A DNA stretch of 64,000 bases, taken from the NCBI GenBank assembly GCA_019188255.1, contig JAETXT010000002.1, forward strand, positions 1,860,001 to 1,924,000, given 5' to 3'. Of this stretch, positions 1 to 11,188 are shown piece after piece (the stretch's first letter is position 1; each line of letters opens with the position of its first letter). The translations under genes and the position numbers were made by a program. This stretch comes from Verticillium longisporum. Its lineage: Eukaryota; Ascomycota; Sordariomycetes; Glomerellales; Plectosphaerellaceae. Below the pieces are notes generated by a model, which saw only the letters and a program-made list of their open reading frames with translations, ran no database searches and was not told the DNA's origin.

Positions 1-351
1 TCATCTTTCTGCTGGTTCAACGACGCCTGGCCAAACGGCAGGTGAGGTTTCCCCAGAGTGACGTCCCATGCCTCCCTCCCACGTCCCAGAACCCCGTGAG
101 GTCCCATACCAAAACCCGTGCGGCCAAGCGCATCTCCCAAGTCCCGCCGTGTCCGGAAACACCTATCACTCCATGCCCCCGCCGAGAGTACCAAAGACGA
201 ATCGCATGTATCACCAGCTAGCCTTCTGCCAGGATCCGCTCGGCGCCTTCTTCTGTGGCATCGTGCGGAGCCCAGTAGACCACCGGAGTCATCATTTCAC
301 CTTGGGGATGGTTGAGCCAAGACGAGAGAAGTGGTATCGAGAGAGCAGAAC
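1..351. other. 3' flank of the 14-3-3 gene, no gene seen
   Basis: Short open frames overlap on both strands here, but none has a recognisable domain or a splice pattern. The stretch lies just downstream of the 14-3-3 stop codon and probably holds its 3' UTR and terminator. Confidence 0.5.
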
Positions 352-1731
352 TTAGGGGGCAGCGGGAGCAGGCTCCTCAGCCTTGGGCTCCTCGGCAGCG
401 GGGGCGGGGGCGGCGGCATCGGCCTTGGGCTCCTCCTTCTTCTCCTCGACAGCGTCGGCCTGGCCGGTGGGGGCGCCCTCGGCCTCGCCAGAGTCGGAGG
501 ATGTCCAGAGGGTGAGGTTGTCGCGGAGAAGCTGCATGATGAGGGTGCTGTCACGGTAAGACTCCTCGGACAGCGAGTCGAGCTCAGCAATGGCGTCGTC
601 GAAGGCCTGCTTGGCGAGATGGCAAGCACGGTCGGGTGAGTTGAGGATCTCGTAGTAGAAGACGGAGAAGTTCAGGGCAAGGCCGAGACGGATGGGGTGG
701 GTAGGGGTCAGCTCAGTCTGGGCGACGTCGGTGGCGGACTGTGCGAGTTTGGGGTTAGCAACAGAAGAATAAGAGTCAACGTCGCACCGGTCGGGATTGG
801 GCATTGCTCACCTTGTAGGCCTCGTGGGCGGCAGTGGCGGCACCCTTGCGCTTGTCGCCAGAGGCGAACTCGGCGAGGTAGCGGTGGTAGTCACCCTTCC
901 TATTGACGGAGGACAGACACGGTCAGCAGGGCTGGGGCGGGAAAAGGCGGTCGGGCATTACGACCAGAAATTCCGCCGAGGAGAAAAGCGGGGTGGTGTG
1001 CAACGTACATCTTGTGGTAGAAGACCTTGGACTCGCCAGTCTGGGCGTTGGGGATGAGGCTCTCGTCGAGAACGTCGAGGACATCCTGGCAGACCTGCTC
1101 GAGCTCGGTCTCGATCTTGTTGCGGTACTCGCGGATGGTGCCGACGTGCTTGTCAGAGCCCTTGGACTCCTCCTTCTGCTCGATGGAGGAGATGATGCGC
1201 CACGAGGCACGGCGGGTACCGACGACGTTCTTGTAGGCGACGCTGAGAAGGTTGCGCTCGTCAACAGTGAGTTCACCGCCAAGCTTGGCAACCTCCTTCA
1301 TGTAGCCGACCATCTCATCGTAACGCTCGGCCTGCTCGCAGAGGCGAGCAAGGAAAGTCTTGCTGTTATCAGGGAGGAGATTCGGTCAGCATGGCGGGTT
1401 GGGCGGGGGAGGGGGGCAAAGGACATGGGAGTTCAGGGGAGGGATGCGTTTCGCAACAAACCTCTCACGCTGTAAGAGAAGGCCGGTTAGCAGATAGTCT
1501 TCGTTGTGGATGAGAAAGACGGCATTGTGGTGCAAGAGAGAGCAGCACAAGGTACGAGGTCGACGGCAAGGCGAGGAGATTTCGACTGGGTGAGGTGTGC
1601 GCCCGCGCCTGGTGCCGACGAGGCTCACGCGGCAAGGCCGTGATAAGGAGGGGTGAACGAGGAATGTGACTGCCAGACAGGCAGGCGCAGTAGGAGGGGG
1701 AAAGAGGGGAGGTACTTACATCGCCGGACAT
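352..1731 (-). CDS. 14-3-3 family phosphoserine/threonine-binding protein
   Basis: 14-3-3 proteins are dimeric cytosolic adaptors that bind phosphorylated clients. Five exons fit: 1731-1720, 1469-1462, 1362-1009, 899-812 and 738-352, giving about 282 residues. Exon 1 encodes MSGD, the 8-nt exon 2 supplies RE plus part of S, and the protein then runs into [17 protein letters not shown]. Diagnostic family segments are visible: [40 protein letters not shown], and [17 protein letters not shown] followed by DNLTLWTSS. The tail is acidic and rich in Ala, Pro and Glu, which is common in fungal forms. The start was chosen because it is the only ATG joined by a good donor (GTAAGT) and because the phases close. 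The family is certain. Exon 2 is inferred from phase and from what is known of related fungal N-termini. Confidence 0.95.
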
Positions 1732-4045
1732 TTTGACTTGCTTGGGGATTGTGGTTGAAGGGATTCGTTTGGAGAAGAGGAAAGCGCGTAATGTGGATGG
1801 GGATGGGATGCACGGATGTGAGGATCGTAGTGGGTTGTTGTTTTCACAAGAAAACAGGCGGGAGAGTTGGTGGTGTGGTGTGGAGGTGGAGGTGAGGGAA
1901 AAGTGCAGGTAAGGGAGGTAGGTAGTGGTGCAGGTGCAGGCAGGTCAGAGACGCAGCCAGGACTGAACGACCAGGCAGGGTGGACAGGGTGAGGTGCGTA
2001 AGGCGAGGGTGAGGTGAGGGTCCAGAGCGGGAGACTTTCAGGGTTTGGAGCGTCGTGGGAGGGAAAGGGGGGCTCCCGGGGGCGAGGGCAACTGGTGGGA
2101 AGTCACGAAGACAAGGCCAGACTAAGGTAGAGAGGTACCTCTCTTGAGCAGGATAAGAGGGGGAAGCTGTGGCTGGCTTCCTTCCTGCGCTACCTAGGTA
2201 CCTAATAAGGTAGGTAGCTGCCTACCTTACCCGGCCTGGTAAACACTTATCGGGCTGGTTCATTGCTCCTGCTCTCCTCTTTGCTTAGGTGGGCAAGGGG
2301 AGAAGCGGGGGCCGCTGTCTCCTGCCCTCGACATGCTGGCTGTTGGCTGTCGGCTACTGGCTCCTGGCTCCTGGCTCTGGCTCCTCGCGGCTGGCGGTTC
2401 GGGCATCAGCGGATGGACATGTACAGGGACGGGGCCATGGCCGCGTCTGTGGACACCTGGGACAGTACCAGCAGCCCCGGCCAGCAACCTAGGTAGGTAC
2501 GGTGGGATTCTTTTTCGACGTGGGCTTTTTTCCTTGGAGGGGCCGAGCCAGCAAAGCCTCGCCTCCTGGGGCTCCAGTTCGTCTCCTGTTGAACACCTCA
2601 TCTGCCTTTGCCGCCTGATGACTGGCTGCTCGCCGGCTCGCTGGCACCTCATCAATCACGAGGGAGGGGCATGGAGTCCCGACCTGTTCTGCCTCCCCCA
2701 GCTGGATCATCTCGTCCAACCCACCACTTCTGCTTGATCCCGCCGCTATCAAGAACCCCCTCGTCCACCGCCTCACTCTGCCGCCTGCCACGAGATTTCG
2801 GATGCCGAGATTGCAGGTTGGGGCATCCTCATGTCGCGATGCTGGCTGGTCTACCCATTCACCAACCATCATTGTCAAAAAATAGAAGTGGGAGCCCAAG
2901 CTCAACCGTGGCCCCCGACACTAGTGCATAGCCCGCCCACCCCTCCAGCTTGCTTGCTGGCTGGCTGGCTGGCGACGGGCGGCGGGCGATGCAATCTGGG
3001 TACGTACCAGCGGCCAGGCCACGCCTGTCTGCCTACCCTCTCTGCCGTGGGCCGGCCGGATCTCCACTTTCCACCTCACCACGGGGGAGGGGGCAGGGCA
3101 GGGCGGGCGTGACCTTGCAGTGAGCGGCGCCAGTCTGAGCTGCTCATCACTATCTGTCCAGCGTACCTAGGTAGGGTACCTACCTATTGTTTGTTTTGGC
3201 TCCTTTCCAACCCTTGGACAAATCAACAGCCACTCTCGCCCTCCCCGCCTCGTCAGCATCCTGCCACTAGGAAGACACGAAACAACAAAGATGGCCCACG
3301 TGACAATTGCACTCGTCTCTCCTAGATTTATGACCAACGCCCTGCGCCCATCATTCGGCGCCGGCGCTAACCGTTGAGGCCACGCCAAAATGGGTCTGAA
3401 ACACATTCTGGAGTCTGGTATCAGTGGGCTCCAGGTGGAAAAGGCAGGCTGAGGTAAGCCATATGTTTGCTCACGACCCAGCTCTCCCCTCGTCCCTAGC
3501 CCTTCACAGAACTTGTGGAGACTCACTCCACTTGGGCTGATCATCTGCTGGGCACATTTTGCTGCTGGCTTGCTGGCTGGACGCATGGGACCGTGTCATT
3601 GCGGCGACAGGTCACACTGCCAAGATCCCAAGAACGAAGTTGCTGTGTGTTTTCGAGTCTGTTTTTGTTTATGCGTGGGTTCCGGCGCACGACCCATGCA
3701 GCTGTTCATGCCGTTATACGGTATAGACCTGTGGAGCAGCCAAGGCACATTGGCATCTATTTTGGAAACCTTTGAGATGGCCATGTCTAGACTCTTGTAG
3801 TCAATCTGGGCGGCAAAAGGACTGATCTTGAGGCGTCAGCGTCGGCGATCCGCAGTATCTGGTCGCTCCAGCCCGACGTCGCGCGACTGTCGAAGCAACA
3901 TCGTGTCACTCTGTGAACAGAATGACCATCAGCAGCGAAGAGGCCATTGTGCAGGGAGCAGTTTTTGAAAGCATAATCATACTACATTCAGACTGGTTTA
4001 AAGTCATACAAGGGGCCAGGCAGCAGTCTCGTTACCCATGATCGC
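1732..4045. other. Intergenic region with TACCTA/TAGGTA clusters
   Basis: No coding region is supported. The part next to 1731 is purine-rich on the plus strand (pyrimidine-rich upstream of the 14-3-3 start) and is likely its promoter and 5' UTR. Several interlocking TACCTA/TAGGTA motifs occur near 2190-2235, 2488-2500 and 3165-3186. The open frames here have compositions unlike protein. Confidence 0.5.
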
Positions 4046-5442
4046 TTAAACCTGCCATTGCAATTGTGCGCCTTTCCCATATGTTCGCTTCGGCCACTCA
4101 TCCTGTTTACAGCTCAACGTGTCGCTTCGCCCGTTGATCAATCCTCTAAAGCTCCTCCAGCCGGGCATCGTCATCACCCCCTGGCCGTCAGGATACTTCT
4201 CCCGGCCCCAGTTCGCAGGGTCCCCGCCGGGCACGCAGAGGCCGATGCGCCAAAAGTAGTCCCGGTGCGCGAAGAACAGCTGCCACAGCTTGAAGCGCGC
4301 CGGCACGCTCGGGAATCTCTTGACCCACCTGCGCCCCTGGGGCGCCGTCCCTCGACGGCCCCGGCGAGCCCCTCCTCTTCCTCCTCCTCCTCCTCCTGCA
4401 CAACCTCGTCGGCCACTGCCTCCACCTCCACCTCGACGTCGCCCTGCGCGATGCACTGATCGTCGCTGGCACCGCGGCAGACGACGACATCCTCGACCGA
4501 CGGCGACAGGTCCGGCTTCGTGATGAAGAACTCGCCGCCGTGCGAGCGGTACCCCCACTCCGTCAGCGGCAGCAGCGGGACGGGATCGTCGGCGTGCGTC
4601 ACGCGGCGGTACACGCGCTTCTCTGGGTCCGCGGCGCCCGCGGCCTCGGCGTCGAGCGCAAAGACGGCATCGACGTAGTCGCACAGCTGCTGGTTGCCGA
4701 CCTTGGGCTCGCCAAAGGTCGTCACAAGGAGGTCGTCCCAGCCGAGGGACACGCGCAGCTCGAGCGCCGCCAGCATGGCGACGGCGCCGCCGAGGCTGTG
4801 GCCGACGAGGTGGACGGGGTAGTCTGGGAACTGCGCCTTCAGCGCCTCGAGCTCGGGCAGGACGAGCTTGCGGGCCTGCTGCCAGGACTCGAGGAAGCCC
4901 TGGTGCACGGTGCAGTTGTCGCACTTGTGGCTCGGTGCCTTGGCGGTTTCGCCGCCGTTGTCGGGGCTCGGGTAGGGAAGGTATTCCTGCGGCACGGTGC
5001 TCAGGTCGACGACCGTATTCGCGATACTGTAGGTCCCTCGGAATGCGATGATGATTGCCTTGCCGCCTAGAAGATCGAGCTCATCCTCCTTAGTATCGGG
5101 ACGGCGGACGCCGTGGTCAACCGCAATGTAGCCGCAGCTATCTTTCATGAGAATGCCGGTATTCCATGTCTTCGCGAGGACGAGGGTCGGGAACTCGATG
5201 CAGCGCGAGGCGCAGGAGAAGGGCTCGGAGACGCCTGTGGTTCCGACGCAATAGGCGATATCAACCAAGCGGGACATGCGCTCGAGGGAAGAGAACAGAG
5301 CGACAGAGACGGGCTGTCGTCCGTCGTCGTCTGATCCGCCGCCCAGCGGTTGCTGATTGATAGTTGCGCCGACGTTGAGAGCAAGGCCTAGTAAGGGTGC
5401 AAATCGCACCAGGCCCGAAAGGCCACAGGCGATAAACCGCAT
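4046..5442 (-). CDS. Secreted class 3 lipase (frame broken near 4339-4342)
   Basis: This is a predicted secreted triacylglycerol lipase of the alpha/beta-hydrolase class 3 family. A hydrophobic signal segment (residues about 5-27) is followed by a Lipase_3 core with IIAFRGT, the nucleophile elbow GHSLGG (Ser at about residue 216), HADDPVPLLP (likely catalytic Asp) and SHGGEFF (likely catalytic His). A Glu-rich run follows. The uninterrupted frame continues to 4174 with non-protein-like sequence. The expected tail (KRFPSVPARFKLWQLFFAHR, then an LCVPGGDP segment) is one frame over and ends at 4048-4046. One extra C in the minus-strand CCCC run (plus GGGG 4339-4342) joins the frames and gives about 465 residues. 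I read this as an assembly error. A real frameshift or an unseen intron is possible. The start at 5442 is the first ATG before the signal peptide. Confidence 0.85.
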
Positions 5443-6044
5443 GGTTATCGTGTGGATTGAGGGGTTGAGTTGGACAATTATGTGCTGTGCAAGTCGTGGC
5501 GCAAGACCATCGTTGCCTCGCGTAGAAGGGGCGTTGGAGCGCTTTCAGGTGCTTAGTGTTGATTATTCAACAGAGAGTATCGTCTTGAGAGGAATGTTGG
5601 TTGCGTCAATGCCGTCGTCGACACATGATTGGGATGGTTTCGGGACAGCGATCGTAACGAACGTCGCGGGTGGACGGCGGATGCTTGAGACAGCGCGTAC
5701 CACGTCTGGTGCACCAGGATGATCGTGCCAAAGTTGTTGATGCGGTGAGGTCATATGGCAGGCCAGTCAGTCACCTGCCGAGCAGAGATCCCCCTGATGG
5801 TGCAGCCTGAGTGGCTACATCGGATGGGGATCGACCCCACCCCCGGATCGCTTAACTACCGCTTCACATTCATCTATTCCCCGATCCCGAGCGGATTTGG
5901 GCGGCATTTGTGATCTGGACGTGATGATATGTTCTACTGATTTGTGATACGCCTATCGTCCTGATCGTTCAAGAATCATTACGACCTTCCTTGTCTATTC
6001 TATTGTCTGGAAGCCTGTGTCCCCCCGCCGGCCTTTTCAGAAAC
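5443..6044. other. Intergenic: lipase promoter and 3' flank of the small secreted protein gene
   Basis: Both neighbours are on the minus strand, so the lipase promoter should lie here. I see no gene, tRNA or clear repeat. Confidence 0.4.
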
Positions 6045-6643
6045 TCACTCAAACTTGGGTGCCACAGGCTGGATGCTGAAGAACTTGGCTTGGATGTCCG
6101 CTGAATCGGCCTTGCAGTTGCTTCCACCGGTAGCCGTGGCATTGTTGGCGGTTGTGCCATTGCCGCCAGTACATGTAATAGCCACGGGTGCCGTACCAGA
6201 TGCCTCATAGTCAGCCGCACTGAAAATAACGTCAGTTGTTGTATACAATATCGCCATGTCGATTCATCTTACCCATCTTCACCAGCACATACGCCCTCGA
6301 TCAGCGTTAGGGACCCATTTTGCCAGATGAAGTTGACACGAGCGTCGTTGCAGCTGTATCTTGGAGTTCTCCCGTCGTTGTTGACGGCCTTGGATGTGGA
6401 GTTGAAGAGGCAGGATGTGTCTACGGTCGTGCTGTCGTCGAGAAAGCCAAACTCAAAGGAGTCCAGTGTCTTTCCGCCATTAGCCGATTCGGCGACAAAG
6501 TTCTGGATGCTGAATTCGTCGGGTAGTTGGCAGTCGTCCGTGGCCACCAGAGCTGCTATCTCCTGCGGAAGGGAGGCCATGTAGGCTGCCATGGCGTTGG
6601 CGGTAGGGGTCGCTGCCAGGAGGAGGCACAGAAGCTGGTTCAT
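6045..6643 (-). CDS. Small secreted cysteine-containing protein, function unknown
   Basis: Two exons, 6643-6273 and 6219-6045, with a 53-nt intron (GTAAGA...TTTTCAG), give about 181 residues. The N-terminus MNQLLCLLLAATPTANA is a clean signal peptide. The mature part has six cysteines (in DDC, TSC, YSC, GVC, ITC and SNC contexts), which is enough for three disulfides, plus several N-x-S/T sequons. Segments such as LDSFEFGFLDDS and VNFIWQNGSLTL suggest a beta-rich fold. The arrangement loosely recalls the AA1-like (Alt a 1/PevD1) small secreted proteins, but I cannot claim homology. Secretion, size and cysteines make it an effector candidate by inference only. The splice phase (GG|T) closes exactly, which supports the gene model. 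Confidence 0.75.
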
Positions 6644-7895
6644 GATGTCGAATTTGGTTACCGCTGAGAGGTAGGGATAGCGTGCACAGGTGATGGGAAA
6701 TGCTGATGTATATGGATGTGTATGGAAACGAAGAATATTGATTTTAGATGCGCGGAGTACCTAAGCAGGTATGGAAGGAGAGACCAGCCATTTCTGCCCG
6801 CAAGGAAACAATGATTCTTTAAGGGACCAGCGACACCCGCCGTACCTTGCAGAGGCCGACAGTTGGGAAGAACCTAACGCAAGGTATTGCGCAGATCTGT
6901 GATGCAATAGCCCATGGGATGCCCACCTAGTCCCTGCCAGCGTCACTTTCTAAAGCGACGGCCTATCACCATGATGAGTCCAGCAGCAGTCTCCTGGAGA
7001 TCTCTGGAGCAAAAAGAGTGGGTTATGATGTGTCGTGTTTCGAGACAGCTGGGTCGCTCAGAACAGCCACGCACTAAACCTGTAGATCCCGTCGTGTATG
7101 CGTCTCCCGTTACAACATCAACATGAGCCCGATTGGTCGTTATGTCACTGTTGAGGAGACCCAATAGAGAGACAAACAGCCAGATAAGGAAGCAGTGCTC
7201 AGGGGCTGGGCCACAGTAGGGAAACGGGCTCCAGCAGCTGGTGGGCCTGGCGAACATCAACGAGTGGGCCATAAACATGGGCGGTCGTTAAGGACGCGCA
7301 AGACGGTGCGGTGCAGCTTGACGAATGACACCCTAGGACTTGCTTCTGACAGAAATAATGCCTTAGGGAAACCCGACCGAGGCCTCCTGCCAGTGCACTG
7401 TTGCCAAGCACCCAGACCTAATAGTAAGCTCGGCCAGTTGCAGCATTAGTCACGTCGTATCACCTCCGGCCAAGGCGACCACATGGTGATCTGAAAAATC
7501 TAACGCAGCTTCGGTGACATGAGAAGGTTGTGTTCAGAGTTCTGGATGGTGTACCGTAGCAATCTGTATTCAATAAGGAGGTGGAAACGGCAAAGCCACC
7601 GGGCATCGACTTCACGAGGCTGCAGTTCCAGTGCAAGTGGATTGAACGAGGTGGACCCCAAGTTCGGCTCGCTAAGCCCAGATCAAGTCTAGGCTTATCG
7701 ATAACAACGCACACAAGAAATCATCGCTACCCTCTACGCCCACGTGACCGCACAAACTGCGAATTTTCGTCCAGGCCCCACCCCCAGCTGGCCAATTTTC
7801 AGATTATCCCGCCGCGACCCTGAAGACGACTTTCCCTCTCCTCCCCCATCGCCCAACGACAACCGACGACAACATCGCCCAACCCGACGACAACA
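6644..7895. other. Divergent intergenic region between the secreted protein and eL36
   Basis: No supported coding sequence. The last ~100 bases before 7896 are C/A-rich with repeated CAACGACAA-like words, typical of the 5' UTR of a fungal ribosomal protein gene. Confidence 0.45.
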
Positions 7896-8578
7896 ATGGC
7901 GAAGGAACAGTCCACCCGCACCGGCCTTGCCGTCGGCCTCAACAAGGGTCACGTACGTGTCTCACCTCCTGGAGGATCTCTGCATCCGACTCCCTGAGCA
8001 ACTGTGCTCGCATTTGCAGACGATGGACAACGTAAGGCTGACCAGCCATTCAATCTAACAGAAGACCACCCCTCGCGTCGCTAAGCCCCGCATCTCTTCC
8101 CAGAAGGGCCGCATCAGCAAGCGCACCACCTTCGTCCGCGAGGTCGTCCGTGAGGTCTCTGGGTACGTCAAAGTCCTACACTATGAGATGGAGAGGCAGG
8201 AGGGGGAGGCAGAGGCTTGGGATGAGGCAGCAGTCTGGAAGCAATGAAGATGGCAACCAACATTGCTCGCCGACTGCTGTCTGGTCGATTTGGTTCTGCC
8301 TCTAACGTCCTGCGCTCGCTCTGCAAATTTAATCAAGCTCAGATGCTAACGGTTCTCCAGCCTCGCCCCCTACGAGCGCCGCGTTATCGAACTCCTTCGC
8401 AACAGCAAGGACAAGCGCGCCCGTAAGCTCGCCAAGAAGAGGGTAAGATTCACGACACAGTGGCCGCTCTGCACTTCATACTAACAACAACAACCAGCTC
8501 GGAACCTTCGGCCGCGCCAAGAGCAAGGTCGACGAGCTCCAGCGTGTCATCGCTGAGTCCCGCCGTGCCGCCCACTAA
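7896..8578 (+). CDS. rpl36: 60S ribosomal protein eL36
   Basis: eL36 is a small basic protein of the large ribosomal subunit. Four exons, 7896-7952, 8062-8162, 8361-8442 and 8498-8578, encode 106 residues, the normal family length. The sequence reads from [11 protein letters not shown] into [10 protein letters not shown], then [35 protein letters not shown] and [18 protein letters not shown], ending RRAAH. All junctions are GT-AG and the phases close. The start lies in a CAACAATGG context. It converges with the UBX gene downstream, leaving about 320 bases between the stops. There is no frame damage in this gene. Confidence 0.97.
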
Positions 8579-8901
8579 ATGCTTTCACGACTCGACGTGG
8601 GTTGATCTGGGAAGTTGAATAGGGGCATCTGGGTTTCGGCGTGCGGGCGACAAAATGGCGGCGGTCCTACAAAAGAAAAAGAGGACCCCTCATGGCATTT
8701 TCCTCTGAGGAAAATATAACGGTTTACTGCGGCATTCACGGAGTGGCGGCTAGCAGGTCATGAGAAATACCAATACCAACGATTTCAGCAAGGAAATTCC
8801 AGCTTGCGCCTTCACTTTCTCCCCTTTCATTTATATGCATCGCTTGTGTCTTGTGGTGATCATTCTATGTGCCCTCTCATGATGTCCCATGTCGGCGATG
8901 T
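8579..8901. other. Convergent 3' region between eL36 and the UBX-domain gene
   Basis: Short stretch between two stop codons. It should hold both terminators. Nothing else is seen. Confidence 0.4.
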
Positions 8902-10455
8902 CTATTTCTTGCCAGGCAACTTGAGCCACTTGGGTAGCTTCTTCCCTGCGCCTCCATCCCCCGATCGCTGCCTTCTGGTTTGGAGCTCGGTACAACCGGA
9001 GCTCGGTCGTCCACCTCCTGCTCCTTGGGCAATTCTGGTACCTTGACTGCCGTCGCGCGCTGTGCAACGCTACCCTTCAGGAAAGCCTGTTTCCTCACGT
9101 CCCCCGGCACGCTGTCGTCCCACACGAAGTTGACGAGCACGCTGCGCGTCATCTTGTAGTCGTGGATCAGGAGAGTGTTGGGGCCCCGGCTATCCTTGAC
9201 GACATCCTTGCCTCCCGGCAACACGAGTCGGAACTTTTGTCCGCCATTGGCCATGACGGACCGTACCGCCTCGTAAAGCACAGCGCCAGTCGCCTCCGGA
9301 CCAAACACCCATTGAGCTGATGTATTATCGGGGAAACGAACCTTGACAGGAACCGAGGATACAGAGGCTAGTTTCGCCTCTTCGGCTTGCGCCTTCTCTT
9401 CTATCTCCTTGTCCGATGGCAGGCGTTTGTTGTGGGAGCTCTGCAGGAGTCGCGCCTGGTGCAATTGCGCTTGCTGGATGGACGGCGTGAAGTCACTTTC
9501 GGACATGGGCATGGATGCCGCAGCTATTGTCGTGCCTATAGGCGCTTGAAAGACGCCTACTGGCTGCAACGGATCTGAAGGCAAGGTGATTGGTGCAGGG
9601 TCGACATCCATGGCGCCGCTGGGAGTTTGTTCGGGCTGAGCTGAAGCCGGTTCAGGAATTGAAGCAACTTGTGGTTCCGTTGACTGCTCAGCCGTGCTGT
9701 CAGGCTCGGGTTGCGCCACCGTCTCAGGGACGGTAGCCGTAGTTGCAGGCACAGCCGCAGCTTCTTTCTCTTCAGCCTCCACGTCCGCAAAGAACTGACT
9801 GATCTCCGTCATGGACTCGAACAGCGTCTTGTCGGTCTTTCTGAACGACAGGCGTATCAACACACTGCCCGAGTTGTACCCCAGCTGGGATAGGGTTTTC
9901 TGAAAGTCCACAAAGGAGGCCAGCTCCCTGCCCATGATGTTGAGGACCGGTGTTTCGTAGAACAGCTGGCCGCTACCAGTCTGGCCACCAGCCGTTGTCT
10001 GCGCCACGCCCCGCGCCGTCAGGTTGAGGTTCTTACCCTGGCTCGAGACCCGGGTTTCGAATTGGCGCAGGACTTTCCATAATGAGGACTCGCTGGAGAA
10101 CTTGTCGACAACACGTCCGTTTGGAGTCGCATTGGATTCGGGGAGGGGAGCTGAAGGGCTACGGATACGGCGGAGGGTGTGTTTGACTTTTGGACGAGCT
10201 CAAGCTTTGCGCCGGGGATGAGGCCTGCTTGGCGCCAAAGAACCGAAAGATCGACTTGCTTCTGCTTATGTCTTTACTTGTCAGCGTGGGACTGGAGGGC
10301 GGTCAAGGATGGACATACTTGAGGAGATACTTGTCGCTGCTGAGGTTGAGCTTCTTACAAGCTTCTTGGAGAACGTCTGTCATGTATGTTCCAGGGTTGA
10401 CCTTGACCGTTGTCCGGCGCAAGTCAGTGGCGATGACGGTAACGTGAGACGCCAT
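8902..10455 (-). CDS. TUG/ASPSCR1-like UBX-domain protein (frame broken twice)
   Basis: TUG/Ubx4-type proteins are Cdc48/p97 cofactors with an N-terminal ubiquitin-like TUG domain and a C-terminal UBX domain. Exon 1 (10455-10319) begins MASHVTVIATDLRRTTVKVN. A 47-nt intron joins AA|A to exon 2 (10271-8902). The UBX region is visible from VPVKVRFPDNTSAQWVFGP to LLIHDYKMTRSVLVNFVWDD. Two single missing bases split exon 2: one in the plus GGGG run at 10140-10143 and one in the plus CCCCC run at 8958-8962. With both bases restored the phases close at 502 residues and the protein ends in the basic tail KKLPKWLKLPGKK. Without them it ends in a nonsense tail at 8877. An in-frame ATG upstream at 10515 exists, but the family N-terminus favours 10455. 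Confidence 0.88.
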
Positions 10456-11188
10456 GATCTGATGCAACTTTTCTTGTATTGGTGTCTTTCTTCTCAAATA
10501 CCTCAGTGTCGACATTCACCCTGCTAGGAATCAGGAGTTGGACCGTCGTCGCTGGTTGCTTCGCTGTAGGGTCAAGTGGTGCTTGGTGGGGTAGCGGGCG
10601 TAGCATAGGTCATCAGCGAACGTGGTACGTTTGATAATGAGGGTCGAACTCGGTGGAACCGGACCGAAGCTCGGCATCCAGGCTTGCGATTTTGTGAGAT
10701 ACAGGTGATAAACCAACAAGCTGGCATGCGCACAAAAGGCCGAAAACACGTAGTCTTTCTCGCAGGCCAAAGTCGTGGTCTCGGCGAGAGAGCATATTAC
10801 CACATTGCGGAGAGCCGTAGGCAGCATCTTGTTATCGAGGGATGCGTAAGGCGAACGGGGCTTATCTCAGCGTCCCTGGTTGAGGAGCTCCCACCAATGA
10901 TGGAGCTCCACAAGAAGATAAGTGGGTCTGAATCGACCACCGCTGCCGCGCCATGTCGTGTTTGCCTTGCTCTCCAGCTGGCTAATGGATGCAACTGGCA
11001 TTCGACCTCCCCCAACCTTCCCACCCTGCAGCTATCGAATCCATCGTGACGACCTTCCCCGACAGCAGCACCATCACACAACTTGACGATTTTCACGACG
11101 TTCCTTCTATCGAACCCCGACACGAGGCTGCCCGACAGCGTTCCCGATCCGATAACAGCTGCAGAGGTCCCCTGACCACAGAGCCAAC
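10456..11188. other. Divergent promoter region between the UBX gene and proteasome beta-3
   Basis: Shared upstream region of two divergent genes. The 3' half before 11189 is C/A-rich and probably contains the 5' UTR of the proteasome gene. No further gene is seen. Confidence 0.4.

Noticed and set aside
8020..8031. In-frame 12-nt mini-exon inside eL36 intron 1 (TTTGCAG ACGATGGACAAC GTAAGG)
   Set aside because: The remaining downstream intron would be only 30 nt, too short for fungal splicing, and eL36 has no residues there. Probably a decoy pair of sites.
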